Shown here: piece by piece, positions 40,017 to 54,700 of the stretch
Layout of the letters: each line of letters opens with the position of its first letter
How positions within the stretch are numbered: position 1 is the first letter of the stretch
Assembly: GCF_008831285.2 (NCBI RefSeq)
Contig: NC_045138.2
Location: 3,326,143-3,390,142 of the forward strand
DNA from: Nymphaea colorata
Taxonomy: Eukaryota > Streptophyta > Magnoliopsida > Nymphaeales > Nymphaeaceae
Direction: 5' to 3'
DNA length: 64,000 nt
Program-made: the position numbers and the translations under genes
The notes under the pieces: model-generated
Told to the model about the DNA's origin: nothing
Databases searched by the model: none
Seen by the model: the letters and a program-made list of their open reading frames with translations, nothing else

Positions 40017-43000
40017 CGGAAGCGGAGTTAGAAGGACGTTCGTGAAAAATCTTCATGTGCAAATGAACCTCATTTCAATGGCGCCTAGCTGTCTACTTCG
40101 GCGGAGATTTTGTCTTGTAAATATTTCTCAGATGGATTCTTAGTAGAATTCTAGGTACAATCATCAGTTCGAATTCAGCGAGTTACATAATTTTCCTCGC
40201 CATTTCCTGTAGCAGTTTGCCGGGAGTTGCATATCACTCGCTTGCGGAGAAGAGATGATCCACAGAAACTCAAGATGTGGAACAAACTAAAGGTAAATAC
40301 AATTGCTCAGAGGCTTGTGGCTTACGTCATCGTTCTAGAGATCCTGGCACTTTTTCATGGCTGGTGTCGTGTGAAAAGTAATTGTCAGCAAATACGTCTA
40401 CATGGCCTTAAGTTTCATTTCATCATTCTTCTTTGCCACCATCAAACTACATGCACGGCCTTTTTTACTGAACAGGAGACGAAAATTCCCAGTTTTATGG
40501 CTTTACTCAAACTATTTGTTTTACCTTAGACTTGAAGATATATCATGAATGAGCCAAGGTGACGAAGTTGGCCTCCATTCCTGTGCTGAATTGGCTCCCG
40601 CGAGGAGAACATTGAGTTTGTAGTGTAGGCAGAGAAGCATGACCTTAGTTCCTCATTCTGTGATTGTTGGATGCAGGACCACACCTCTGAATCTGTTACC
40701 ATTAAAGAGTTTTTACTTTTACAACAATCAATTGAAGAATCATTAAGTTTGTTTTTCTTGTGTCTATGACTATTTTGTGTTTATGGTGAATAACCACAAA
40801 AACTTGCGTGATTTGGGTCATAGGTCGGATTCTTCTTTAAGAGAGCCTAGTAGAACCTACTAATCAAAATGTCTTTGTGGCAGCGTAGTCAATGTAAAAA
40901 GGTTCCATACTGTCTATCATCTGAGACCAACATTTTGTTCCCTTGTTTACTGTTTCCCGTTCTTTTTGCTGCCTGACTCTGGTTTTAGTGATAAGTGAAA
41001 CTGAATTTTATGTTGAAAGCAAGGAGGTATGTCCTATCCCAATCATCCCTTGGGCATAAAACCCCTTGGAACCTTCATTTGCCTACTAGCAAAATCTCTC
41101 GATGGCAAGGGATGGACAATCCGGGTATTAAACTCTAAACTTCCTTTGGCCTGAATGCTTTAAGCCCACCAACCTAGCCGGATGCAAGCTTTCCTCGCTG
41201 CCTTAGGGGCATGAGTTCATCTTCGAACTTCATGATTCTCCTGGACACACCTGACCTGATGTTCGTCTCTTATATCACTCTTGGCTTCATGTCGTACCTG
41301 TTATACCTATGTGAGCGTGTTCTGCACGAGGAACGAAGCTGCGCCATAGTTTCTAGGCTCTTCGTCGATGCAGCTAAAGATAACTTCCAGTTATGGTGCA
41401 TCAGGTCAATGGCATGGTAAACAGTTAATGGCCCCTTAAAATGACAGCACACAGGAAACTTGCCTTGGAAAGGTCCTCTTTCGTAAAGTAATTTCTTTTG
41501 TTTTTCTCACAAGTGTCAAGGTTTTCATGTGTGCAGAATTATGGTTCTTAGACATGTTTCCTTACCATTTTCTTTTCTCCTGATTGATTAAACGTGATTT
41601 CTGAATACTGTTGTTTGAAAGCCCAGTTTTTTAGCTTACTGTTGAACTGCGACTTTAGTCTGTTGTTTTGCAATTTTTTAGTAAATCGACAAACGCTGTG
41701 ACACGGTATCCTGCAAATTGATGTGCACGATATTGCTACGACAGCGACCAATTTTAGCATTTTAATGCCAAGAACTGATAATGTCGTACTCTCCAAATAT
41801 CACCAGAAGAACGTCTACAGCAGAAACACCACGGTATATTTTGTAAACTTACGATTCTTCTACAATCTTTTGCATCGCCTGTATTGTAAAAGTATCTATA
41901 TATCTTCTGCAAAAAAAAGCAAAGCACCATTTGTCTTATTTTGTTGTATTTTATTTTCTTACTTTTCTCCCAAAAAAAAAAAGAATGAAAGAGTGAAAAC
42001 ATCTGTACCTTCTTCAAGAAAAGAAAGAGAAACCTTCTGAGCAGGATCCAATGCAACAAATGGTGCGTACTTCTGAAACAATAGGGTGGCAACAAATGTT
42101 TAATAAACAAATGTAGTGACATAATTGTCGCTGTTCTTATGAAAATTTAGATTCCCTTGTACTCTTCAAAAAAAAAGTGAACATGTGGAATTAGTCTCTT
42201 ATTTAATTGGTCTTTTCGCTTTTGGAAGAAGTGGACTTTGCTTCTTGCCCTTTCAGGATCAGAAAAAACATATGTGACTGATGGTAATTGTGATTAATTG
42301 TGACCAAACGGGACAGCTTTCTCAATAAAGATAAGCTTCGAACTAGATAGCCATCTACTTTTGGAGAAGGGGTGCCACTTTTCTGTACGATGCGTGGTAG
42401 AATTGCCAACCAATACATATCCTTGATCTATTTTTTTTTTACGAAAATAAGCATACTTTGCGGATAAAATCTATCGAAGACGCATTTTTTGTTAAAAGAT
42501 TTAAAGGAAAGTTGTTAGTGTGCCTTATCAAGAATTGCTACCCGGAAACGTTTATACAATTTGGGAGCTTAATTCCTTTTGCAATAATCTTATGCTTTTT
42601 ATTTTTTGTTTAGAGAACTGTTCATAGAGACGGCACTCTGTTACCATTACTCCTATAATTTTATCCTGAATGGTGAACCATGAAATAGGGAATGTTGTTA
42701 TCTTCTGAATGCTGAACCATGAAATAATTGAGTTGAGTTGAGTCATCTCGATTCCACCTGACCCATCGAACTCGAGCCCAGCTCGCTTACCTCATATATG
42801 TATGTTAACCTATCTAGCTCTTGTTAACTCGTTTAACTAATTTCACTATGATGAACCAGTTTTATGTAATGAAGCCTAACTGAGTTGAGTCAAGCTTTTA
42901 ACTCATTTAACATTTGAAGCATAAATTAAATTCAAACTCGATTGTTCATCAACAATTAGAGCTAGTTTTTTTTAAACGAGTTAAAGTCAGCTCGACTCGT

Positions 43001-44079
43001 CGTGCAGCCTTACCATGAAACTAGGACTCGAGAGAAATGAAGTAGCAGGGAGGAGGATTAGAGTGCTGCCACGTGAGCAAGTGTCTGGCAAGGATATCAG
43101 CCAGATCAGTTTATACCCAAAACCAGACACAGTTGCAGATCCATTTAATTGGAACTAGTAAAAAAAATAGGAATCTGATTACCATACAGAACTGCGTTTG
43201 GCATATAGTTTTGCATGCAAGCTCAGATCCAAATCCAAAACATCGGCCGCTAACAAAAAAAAGGGGGACAAACGAATGCGTGCGCAGCCCTGTTAATCAG
43301 CAAGGTGAGAGAAAGCAAGTTCCCCTTCTAAATTTCTGAAAAAGATGCAAACATTATCCTTAAAGCTTCTCAAATTGACACCGAAAATAACAAGCATCAT
43401 TGAATGAAGGAGCGGGAGATATTTTCCAGAAACAGCCCTCACGGATGAGCTTCTCTTGAGCTCCATAGCAAACCTCTGAGACCTTGTGACCTCATGATCG
43501 CGAATGAACTTGGATCTAGGGCAGCTAAAATAGTTTCAAGTTGAATCCGGTACAATAGAAATTGAAACAATTCTCAACCCTACTCACAATATGATGGCAA
43601 ACTTCGATGACAGATCAAGGTTGTGCTCTCAAGGTGAAACGTGCGTAGATACGTCAGCGTGAGGCCCTCAATTTAGAAGGTTTAACTTTGATCAACGATG
43701 CATCTCTTGCTACAAAGGAAAAATTAGTACAAGACGCCCTTTTGGTGTGCAAGAAACGATAGTGTACTGTTGCGTAGTGACAACTAAAGCAAGGTGGTGC
43801 AAGCACACTTACAAAGCTGCAAAGTTGCGATACATCCAAGAACACCAGCTAGTTACTTCCTATCATATGATACCAGGTCTCCAGTTCATAGAAGCAAAGC
43901 ATAAAGAGATAGCTTCTACAGTGAGGCTTTAGAACCAACCTTCAGAGGATCACTGTCATGGTTTAATGGCGCAGCATATGAAACCAGAGCACACCAGTTG
44001 TTCAGAAGGCAATTGTGTATTACATAACCACTCCAGAAACTAAAGCCCATGACTTCTGAGCAGGAAAACCAAATTGATA
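40017..44079. other. Intergenic between convergent genes, no gene seen
   Basis: Contains the 3' flank of the phytolongin gene and, at the right, the probable 3' UTR of the minus-strand WHIRLY gene. GACTCGAG-type dispersed repeat sequence lies at about 42740-43020. No coding signal is convincing. Confidence 0.6.
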
Positions 44080-46052
44080 TCATCTTTCCCATTCCAAATC
44101 TGGATTTGACAAATCTAAGGAGTCTCTGGAATTTGAATGATGTGCAGACCTGGAAGGACTTGTTAGCATTCGGTTCCCGTGGCTGCCAATCATATCCCAT
44201 CCAATCATGTGTGGCAAAACATACTGCAAATTCAGGATAACTTTCTTAGTACAATGTTTTATGTAACTAGGAAATAGGAACTATCATCACCGACAAAAAA
44301 GATACAACGGACCTCTAATCAGTGCATGCCTACAGAAGCAAATGCTTTTTCTTTTGAATTGAGGGTAGGCCCCAACCAGTGGCCATAAGTAAAATCTAAT
44401 TTGAGGTCTGTAACCGAGCCAGGAGGAGAACCAGCCCAGTCACTTTACAAACATATTATATATATATATATATATAAAGAGAAAATTTTGCCCCTGAATT
44501 TTGCCCATCTATCTGCAGACCCACTCATTTCCACTGGCAACAACTCGGATGAATCTCTCCTGCCCACCGACCAGTATGTCCATAGTCACCCTATGGAAAA
44601 AGGGGTTGCTGCAGCAGCCAACACTGCCACACCTGTCGGGTGTGCATCGAGCGGGCCTCATTTTTTGCCCATCCATCTGTACACCCATCCGTCTTTGCCA
44701 GCAACAACTCAGATGAGCCTCTCTCTCTCTCTCTCTCTGTGACAGGCAGCCGCACTCTGCGTTGCAGTATGTTGGGCAGCCACCCAATGGAAAAAAGGGA
44801 TGCCACAGCCATCAAGCAGGCACCCAATTGGCAGGCTTCATTACAAGGGCGGCAAAATTGGAACTGGAAAAGAAAAAGGGCAGCTTTCATGTAGCCCGTC
44901 CGATTAAATCAGATCAGATGGCCCAGACTATCCCATTCATCTAGAAATACTAGTCTCTCTCTTTACACACATAAGTACATATGTCCACACACACACACAC
45001 ACACATATATATATGTATATATATTGGCAAGGTGATGAGGGGACTCTCTCTGTCTTAGCTCATATGTGGGTCTGCCACTGGCCCCAACTACCAAGCTACA
45101 TGAGGACATCAACATGAAATTGACAAGCGTATAAACATCTTGACTCCACACTTCGATATAGACAAGTGGGAAAATGCCTTGAACATTTAGGAAAAAATGA
45201 CGCTTACCAATACAGCCTCTATCAACAAATTAGCAAGGTAAAAAAAACAAAAAGTAAGTACACCATGACCATCCACTTTTACTAGCAACTAAGTCATTGC
45301 AAAAAGGAAGTTGTCAATTAAAACCAAAGATAGCGTTTCATGATTTTCTTCTTACATCATTCTGTTTCCAAGTTGAAAACCTAATTCCCACGTGCTATTC
45401 ATCCAAGAATTAGACAAAATTGATGCCTTTAACCAAAAAATGGATAGATGATAAATCAAAGTCTACGGTGCATGTTTCAACTTCTTGCATTAATATTAGT
45501 TGAAACGTCACAAATTGTAAAATCTCTTTTGACTATATTTGACAATTGTTGTGGACAAGTAGATGACCAATTAATGCTTCAAGTCGCTTATATTGTCTAA
45601 ATTGATTGTTTCTAATGATCCTTGATCCAGATGTGAATAAACACAGTCCTGGCATGTAGCCTAAAGTAGGGTTATCACGCCTATGCCTGTAGGAATATCA
45701 AGGCTTGATCGTTTAGAGAGCATTTGAGTAAATCTAGAACCAATGATGAAATCAGAGTCTTGACCTAAAAGAAGCATGTTTACCATGTCCCGTCTGACAA
45801 TTCTTCAGCATAAAAGCCCCTTGTATCAACTACGTTGCCAGAGGAAAGTCTCTGCCTTGTAAGGATGGAAACCGACCCAAGACGTAGACTCCTTTGACAT
45901 GGAGGCTTAAGACAACCCACCTAGCAAGGTATATTAAGCTGTTCCAAATGAAGTTGGTGTGCCTTTTGCCTGATCTAATTGGCAAGAATTCAAGTGACAG
46001 CAGGTCTAAATAAATGCCCCTCATTTCAGAGTAGGTTCTGTCACAAGGGTTT

Positions 46053-46084
<32 letters not shown>

Positions 46085-49000
46085 GCCTCTTTTTCGGTCA
46101 TGCAAAAGAAGCTGTAGGAAATCTTAGTAGAATTGGAAATGTTGGATTTGCTTATTTATCATCGCTACTTCATTAAGAAGCGTGTTCGTAATTGAGTGTA
46201 TCAATTCAAAATTCTCAGATTCACCTAAGCCATCAAAATTTTCATCACTTGCAAAACCCATATGAAAGCATAGAAGGACCAAATCAGGGATAGTTATTAC
46301 AATGGCCTAACTGTAATATTCTGACATTTTTCAGTTGAGCGTAATTGTTGGATGCGTTTATCATCATTAATTTACCAAGAAACATGCTTTATTGAACTAG
46401 TTCAACCCAAAGAACAAACAGACGTTCTGCTTCAAGGTTTTAGTACAACCTACAGCATTGAGATTTAACCTCTACAACACATGAAAAAATGAAACCAACC
46501 GATATATGTTTTGCTTTGGTTCAACCATCTAATCACATCAACGGTTTAAATTTAACAAAACAGTAAATTTTATCTGTATCGTACGATACGGACCCGTATT
46601 GTATGATGCAACTTGTCTGGGTGAAGAAAACCCAAAGGATACGGGTTCGATATGCAATATGCCTGCATATCGCACCCATATCGGGTGTATCATATGATAC
46701 AGGGGGCTATATCATACAATACACACGATACACCCCGTATCTTACGATACCGGGTTAAAATTTAAAAAATGCCCGAGGTCCTTTTTTGCTTCATTATTTT
46801 AAACCGAGACCCTCTCTCCTCTCTCGAAACTTCTCTAAAGCCTATGAGAAGGAGAGACTTTTCTGGTTTCTCCAAAAAATCACTGATTTGAGGAAGAAAC
46901 CAACGATTTGATGAATTTGTGATGTAGTTTACTAAACTCTACAACACTCTAAAGTCTAAACTTGTACGTAATAGATGCTCTTTAAACTTGTGATGGATCA
47001 TGAATGTTTAAATATGTTATTTTGAATCTCTTAGTCTTACTTTTCATTTTTTGAATTTGTTGTTGTTATATATGCCTATGGTTTATGAATGATGAATCAT
47101 TAATGTTCTTTATATGTGATGAGTTTTTTTTATATGAAATACATTGATCTTAATTTTTCTGATTTTTGGTTATTTTTATTCATTTTTCCTTATTTTTCAT
47201 GATTTTTTACTATTTTTTTAGTAGGTTTTTTAATTAAAAAATCAATTTTATGATACATTACAATACGTTATGATAGCGTATAGGTCGGCCCAACCGATAC
47301 ACGATGCGATACGCTAGTGACAACATTGAAACAATAACAACAAGCAATGTTGTTAAATGCAATGAGGTGAAATGGAACGCTAAGCCTATGAAGCAAGGCA
47401 TAGCAAGGCATAAGTTTTAGGACAAAAAACTGTCAAATATATCTAAATAGGACTCAAACCTCAAACCTCTTGTACACACAACCACACACATCTCAGCAAA
47501 ATGGAGTTGCTGAAATATAGACATTTACTTGAAGTTGTACCCTAATGATACAGTCTAGTACCCCAACCTCATATTAGGGAAATGCCATTCTTACAGCTTG
47601 TTGCTTAATCAATTGTATTCCTTCCTCTTCCATGAGAGATCAAATTCCATTCTAGATACTTTTCCCTAACAAACTTCTTTTCCAGATCTCTCCAAAAGTC
47701 TTTGGATGTGTATGCTTTATACATAAATTGGATCCTAACCATGACAACCTTGGAGCTCAAGGCATAAAATGTATCTTTCTAGGGTAACCCAAAAACCAAA
47801 AAGGATATAAATGCTATGATCCTATTACTAGAAAAAGCTTGTCAGTGCAGATGTGACATTCTTCGAGTATGTCCCATATTACTACTTCAGCATCGAGGTT
47901 ATAGGTTGATCAAAGTGATAGATTACCTCTTCATGTACCCTCATTCCCTTTGGAGCCCATTCCATCTACATGGCTTAATGAACCTAACGAGTCTAATCCA
48001 AGTTTGCCCATAAACCCCAAAAAGTCCATTCTCCTAGATTTTGTGATCCCCACTTGTATATGCTTGACAATCACCAACTGAGTGTGTCTCCACCACTTCT
48101 TCACCGACAGCAGGTAGTTCTGAAAGTGCAGCTGTTGATGTTGTGACTCCCAAATAACAGGTGCAGGCTGATGTTCCAGAGAATGCAGCTTACATCCCAT
48201 GTCTAATGTTGTGACTGATACCAAACTTGAGAATCATATGAAAAGGTTTATATTTGCTTTATCAGCTACTTCAGTTCCTTTAAATCATTAGCAGGCTCTA
48301 TTAGAACCCTAGGGGAGATGGGCTATGCAAGAGGAGGTGGATGCATTACATGAACTAGGGACATGGGAACTAATCATACCTTCTTCAGATGGAGATATTG
48401 TGGGTTGCAAATGAGTCTTTACTATCAACATCAGATCATTTGTTATTAATTAAGAGGTAGGTAATGGAGTGGTAGTTATGGTTGTACACATAGATGATAT
48501 TATATTGACAGAATGTAGCATGCGAGATATATCCAAGACAAAGGCTCATCTCAAGAAACATTTTGTCACTAAGGACCTTGGTCCACTAAGATATTTTTTA
48601 GGTATCGAGGGTGCCAAGAGCAAGGAAGGCATTGTGTTGTCTCAACACAAGTATGTGCTGGACTTGTTGAAGGAAATAGGAATGTTAGGTGCTAAACCTA
48701 CAAGTATTCCTATGGATCCCAAGAAACATTTATCTGATGGGCAGCATGAACCAGTTGATGGTAACAATTATCGTTTATTTGTTGGTAAGCTTCTTTCAAT
48801 TATCGTTTATTTGTTGGTAAGCTTCTTTATGTCACTAGACCTGATATATCACTAGCAGTCAGCAAAGTTAGTCAATTTATGCATAAACTGACTGAGGTAC
48901 ACTAGGGTGCAATCATGATGATTCTAAGATACTTAAAGTCTTCCTCCAGCAAAGGATCAATGCTTGATGTTGTAGCATATTCAGATGCTGATTATGCAGG

Positions 49001-51693
49001 TTGTATCGAAGATAGAAAGTCCACTTCTGGATTTTGTGTTTTTGTTGGGGGAAATTGGTTACGTGGACAAGTAAGAAGCAAACTGTTGTAGCCACATCAA
49101 GTGCTGAATTTAAGTATAGAGCAATGGCCCAGCAGTTAAGATGATGTAGATTAAATCTGTATTAGTTGATCCAGAAGTCAAGGTTTCTTTACCTATAGAA
49201 ATGAAGTTCGACAATAAGGCTGCCACATATATTGCAAATAATTTTGTATTCCATGAGAGGACAAAGCGTATAGAAGATGACTATCACTATGTTTGTGATT
49301 TAGTCCAATTGGGAAATGTACTTACGACTCATCTGGCTTCAAAAGATCCAGTAGCTGATACATTTACCAAGCCTACCTCTAGCTCTAGCTCTATTTTTGA
49401 GAAATGTTGTAACAAACTGCACATAATAGATATCTATGCTCCAACTTAAAGGGCAGTGTTGAAAATAAATATGTTATTAACATGGGGTAATTGTGTGAAA
49501 CTTTAATTAGTTGTCAGTCCTCTTTATTCTTTTCTTGAAATAAGTTGAACTTCTTTGTAATTTCGACTAATCTCTATTTAAGAAGAGATTAGGTCTAACA
49601 AATGTGATTTTGGTTTCTTCCTCCAAAGCTCTCAACAAAAATGAAACAAGTTCTTATCGCTGTTTTTATCAATAACAAAGCTTTGTGCCTGAGGCACACA
49701 CCTAAGACATGAAGCATGAAGTGGCATGAGGAATGCACATCACATGGGTGACACGCACATCTCAGGTTAGGTGCGCTTCGCCCAGCCCTTTGAAGCGTTC
49801 TCTTGGGTGAGGCAGTGTGAGGCACAGGATTCATGCCCCAAAGCATACGCCTCTGATAACACTAACACCAAGAATGCCCTTTGCCTGGACCTAACAAAAG
49901 GTCATCTTTTTTACATAATGATTGCACAGGAATGTGGTTAGGAAACACTAACTTCTTTTTGCTTTTATAAATTCAACCTAACAATTGTGAATTACACGGT
50001 TTGTGCAATGGATACCATATTTTGAGTTTCTGGAGTCTTCCTATGTCTTTTTATTTTTGTGGTCCAAAATATAATCACCAAAATGAAAGCGAAAAAATAG
50101 AGTTGGCCAAAAAGATATAATTTTTTGGGTCCTAAAACATAAACGAGGGGTTGATTGCAAACTTTTCAGCATGAACATAGAGCAGAGGTGTTCCAATTTC
50201 ATTTCAGGAAAAAGAGGGAAGTTGGTCGATCTAAAGCTTTTGGCAATGCTCAATACATATACACTGTTAGATTGGGCCAAAGCAACTTGACCTGCATAAA
50301 ATAGTATCATAGCTTGTAAACGTGTGTATAGATAGGTAGATAAAAAAGAACTTGTCAGGACTTAATACTAACTAACCTACTCTTTTGTTCACAAGTTTCA
50401 TACTCCACACCCCAAAAAGATTTCAATGCTCGACCAGAAATTCCCTCTGCCCCCTTCTGCACTCCAGCTTGGTAACTTCCAGAGTTTTTTTCCTTTTTCC
50501 ACTGCTCTCCATTGTAAAACATTTTTTATTAATTAGAACAAGTACAGCTAGCTATTCTATTATTTGTATATTCGTGGAGAAAGGAGACAGAAAGATAAAG
50601 ACAGAAGTATTAATAATGTTACATCAGTATTTGGGAACTGTCATGTTATACCTTCCATACCTGCACTGGCACCTGCACCCCGCACCCATACCCACAACTA
50701 TGCGACTTATTTTAGTATATGTGTGTGTTCATGTGAAAGCGAGAGAGAACCAAAATAAAATGAAAACATTTCAAAATTAGAAATTTGGAGAGCATAGAGA
50801 ACATACACTGCATGCTGTTCTTATAACAGCAAACTCAGCCTTTGTGACAGGAACAGAAAAGCGATCATTGATCTTCTGAATATTATCAATCACGCCTATG
50901 AAAGAACGGATACAGTTATAAAGAAATCAAACCAAGCAAGAAAATCAGATGTACATATAAACATACATTTGTACACAAAAAATTTTCACAAAATTTTTTC
51001 AAGCCAAAAGATTAAATTTAAAATATGGCAAAACTTGCCTTCAGCTACTATGTCATATATGTACTATGTAGGTACAGGTTATAACAAAGGCATGAGCATG
51101 TAACATGGTAATTCAGAGTTACATTTGCACAGATGGTACCGCTATATGGATATTTTACACATAGACAACATAGAAATATATCTTATACTTTGCAAAAAAG
51201 TTAAAGTCAGACATATTTCTTCTGACAGATTACAACTAACTATGTATACATATATATGTATGTATGTATGTATGCATGTATAATATATATATATATGAGA
51301 GAGAGGAATTTTTATATCCTAGATAACTTAGGTCAGGACAAGAACCACACCACTTAAAATAGACTAGCAATGTTTCATTTGAGTGATCTAACCTTATAGC
51401 TATTATCTTCCAAGTGATTTGATAGGAAACACATACTGACTCAATCATTCAGGTTTTAAATGTGCAATTTTAATCATCAAAAATAAAAGCTCCTAAACCA
51501 CTAGAATTTTAGTAGTGAAAAATCACTATTTTTCATGATAACTTGAATTGAGACATTTCTTAAATTAAATTAGTAATAATAAGCATGTTCACACGTCGAT
51601 CTTTTGTTGAAAACACTTTTTAGCGTGACTTTAGGTAGTCTGCTTGTTGTCCCTGACCTAAATGGTCGGGATATACATGTTCCTCCCTCTATC

Positions 51694-51747
<54 letters not shown>

Positions 51748-54700
51748 TGCTTCGGGAAGCAATTTTGTTAAAGGCACATGCATGAAGGTGTGGTGTGTGC
51801 ACCTCATAGCGCATCACAAAGGATAACACATCGAACAGCAATAATTGTGCCTCACCCAGAGAGGTGCACGCATCAGGGCAATGCATGACTGGTGCCTAAA
51901 GCATTATTTTTTCATTTTCAAAAAGCAGGTTACATATTCTTTTTGTTTTTAACATTTTCTTTTTCAACAGGTTAGAAAAAAGGGGTTTCAATTCTTTCGA
52001 ACCCCTTTGGCCTCTCCTCTCTAGCATCTACTCTCTGTTCTAACAACCATGCTGGCACATCCTCTCCATTATCCAGCAAAAGTCAGTGAGCCTCTCCCGG
52101 ATAACCGCCGATCAATGCCAGCTGGCAATGTGACAATGTCAAACCAGCCAGCAATCCTAGACTGTGCACTATTGCAGATGAGAGTTGGCTACCATTGTCT
52201 CAGATTTTCCTCTCCCTATCTGCTGCAAGTTTGCAACAATGGCCACCAGCTGGCTGCAGTCTCTCTCACCTTTTTTTTTCTTTGGGTCAAAAGCTTTTCA
52301 TTAGTTTATTTTTCTTGGAAATTTGATCTGTAACGTTACTTTTCTGTTAGTTTATAGGAATGTAGCATATGTCACATAGGTGGAGGTGCCCGTACAGAGA
52401 ATTTTCAAAACTTAGGTATGGGGATACCAGTCCACCATGTATATCTATGTATATATATTACATAAGAATTTAAAGTTTAATAGACTCATAAGAGTAATTG
52501 GTATTACAGTCTAATAGTTTGTGATACCAATTGTTGTCATGCTGCATTCATTAAGTAAAAACTATATTGATACACTAAAAACACACAGCAGTAATAGCAC
52601 GATATGCAATATACAGCATGGTACTAGCATATAAATTCAGAAGTAAAGCAACACAAACACTAGCAATATCTAGCATGCACAATATCCACGGTAAACAAAA
52701 CAAAATCCCAATTTTAGGATGGAACAGTGCTCAATCTACTTTGACCGAGTCTGAAAATGGATGGGTGCAGTCATGGGTGCATGCCGTACCCGATATGTTT
52801 TTGATCGCTGTCCTACCCATGTCATAGCGATCCAAAACCCGTACTGGCGTCGTACCCGTTGGATCCAGGTACTGTGCCATTTTAGCAGTACCCATGTGGC
52901 ACAGAATATAGCAGGTCTATTGATTGTGTTAGTTTATGGAAATCAGATAATAACATAGGGAAGGAAATCAATTTTGTCATATTGCTCAAGAGAAATGAAA
53001 AAGGACGAGTAGGTCAGCATCTTTAAACATGCAACAAACTATAAGTTAGAGTTTCCACCTAGGTAGTTCCTGCACTATAGCTTATTGATAGATATAACAA
53101 TTTGTACCTTATAGCAGTTGGAAACCCAACTCTTATCTTTTACTTCATGTTTCTAAATTGAATTTTGAGGCTAATTTGTTCCTAGAAATTGTTTTCCTTT
53201 AATAAACATGACATAATTATCTTCAAAACAAAGAAGAATCAATGGCCCTAAGTAAATCTTTAATAATTTAAATCAGTTCTGCTGACAACACAACTATGTT
53301 AAGTTGCACTCGAAGCATAAAAGATGCATTTTGTCAAGTGCAAATGTCAGAAATGAATATGCCATGAAGAAATAGGTAGAGACAGACTATTATATACACT
53401 GTTTTACATTATTTTGGTAAATATTATATACTTCAAAATTTGGTTGGGATGCTTACGCATCATTTCACTTCACTATGCATCGCCTTGCTTCATAGGCTCA
53501 ACACATTGCTTTGCCTCATTGCATTTAACAGTATTGTCAGGAAGTGTAATATAGTATGGAGTACAATGTATACCTCAAGCAACTCAATACTAAGAATCAG
53601 GTTAGAACAGAAATGCTTCTCACTTGCCATAATCAATGCAAAATATAACATATAAAATGCATTTTAAGCAAAAGATTTAAATAAAAGAAGATTATGGAAT
53701 ATCAATATAGATATTAAGCAAGCCCAAATTCTTCCAAAGCTGAAGGAGATAAAACCAAGACAAGTTGATAAATAATGCTTCCTCGATAAAACTGCCAGAG
53801 GAAGCTAAAGAACATTAAGTGATGGAACAAAGTGCTTGATAAATAATGCCAATTTTTCTAAAAGATCTCATATTCTTATACAAGACATTGAGATATCTGA
53901 GCACTTTTTGTACCAAAGAAATGAATCTCTATGTGGCATCGCTAACTGCATTAACAGCTGCACACATGTCTTATCATAACCAGCTTCTGAGTACTACAGC
54001 ATACATGTCAAGAAAGTTGAGTTCCAAAGCCTTCATGTGTTCTAAGTAGTAGTGGTTGCTTGATGACAGATAGTCATCTTCAAATACCAAATAAACAAGC
54101 TAATTTTGAAAGCAGAGTAAGAAGAGACAGCAGGCATGGACATGAAACATACTCAAGTGAAATATGCGATTGTCGTCAGTGAGTGGTTGAACTGCAAACC
54201 GCTTTACAGCTTGGCTTGACATACTAGTCAGTTACAAAGGAAGTTAGTCCCATTAACAATTTTAATAAGAAAAACTTAGACCAGACAGGCACTAATGCTG
54301 GATCGGAAAATGGCCAGCCTTATCATAATTATATACAAAACCAATTTCTTGAAAAGATGGATAATATAAAAAGATAATCACACTAAATCTCTCAAGACCT
54401 TTCAATTTTTGATATATCATGGCAAATTTCGCATGATTCCCCAGAACCCAAGCTTATCAGCGAGCCAACCTCTGTAGGTGATAAGGAGATTGCCTACAAA
54501 ACCAAAGGCATAATGATCACACGTTCCAACAGCCATAAAGCAAACAAACCTAAGTTGCAATTAGAGAAAACAACAAGATAACTAAAAAAAAATGAAACTC
54601 AAAAATTATTTAGATTTTCAAGACACCATACTAAAGAGTACTCGTGATTGACCAAGCACTTTATAAAAAAGGGGGAAAAAACTTTAACAGCTATAGTGGC

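Noticed and set aside
48469-48855. Independent gene of 128 codons in WHIRLY intron 7
   Set aside because: It is the reverse transcriptase part of a truncated copia element.
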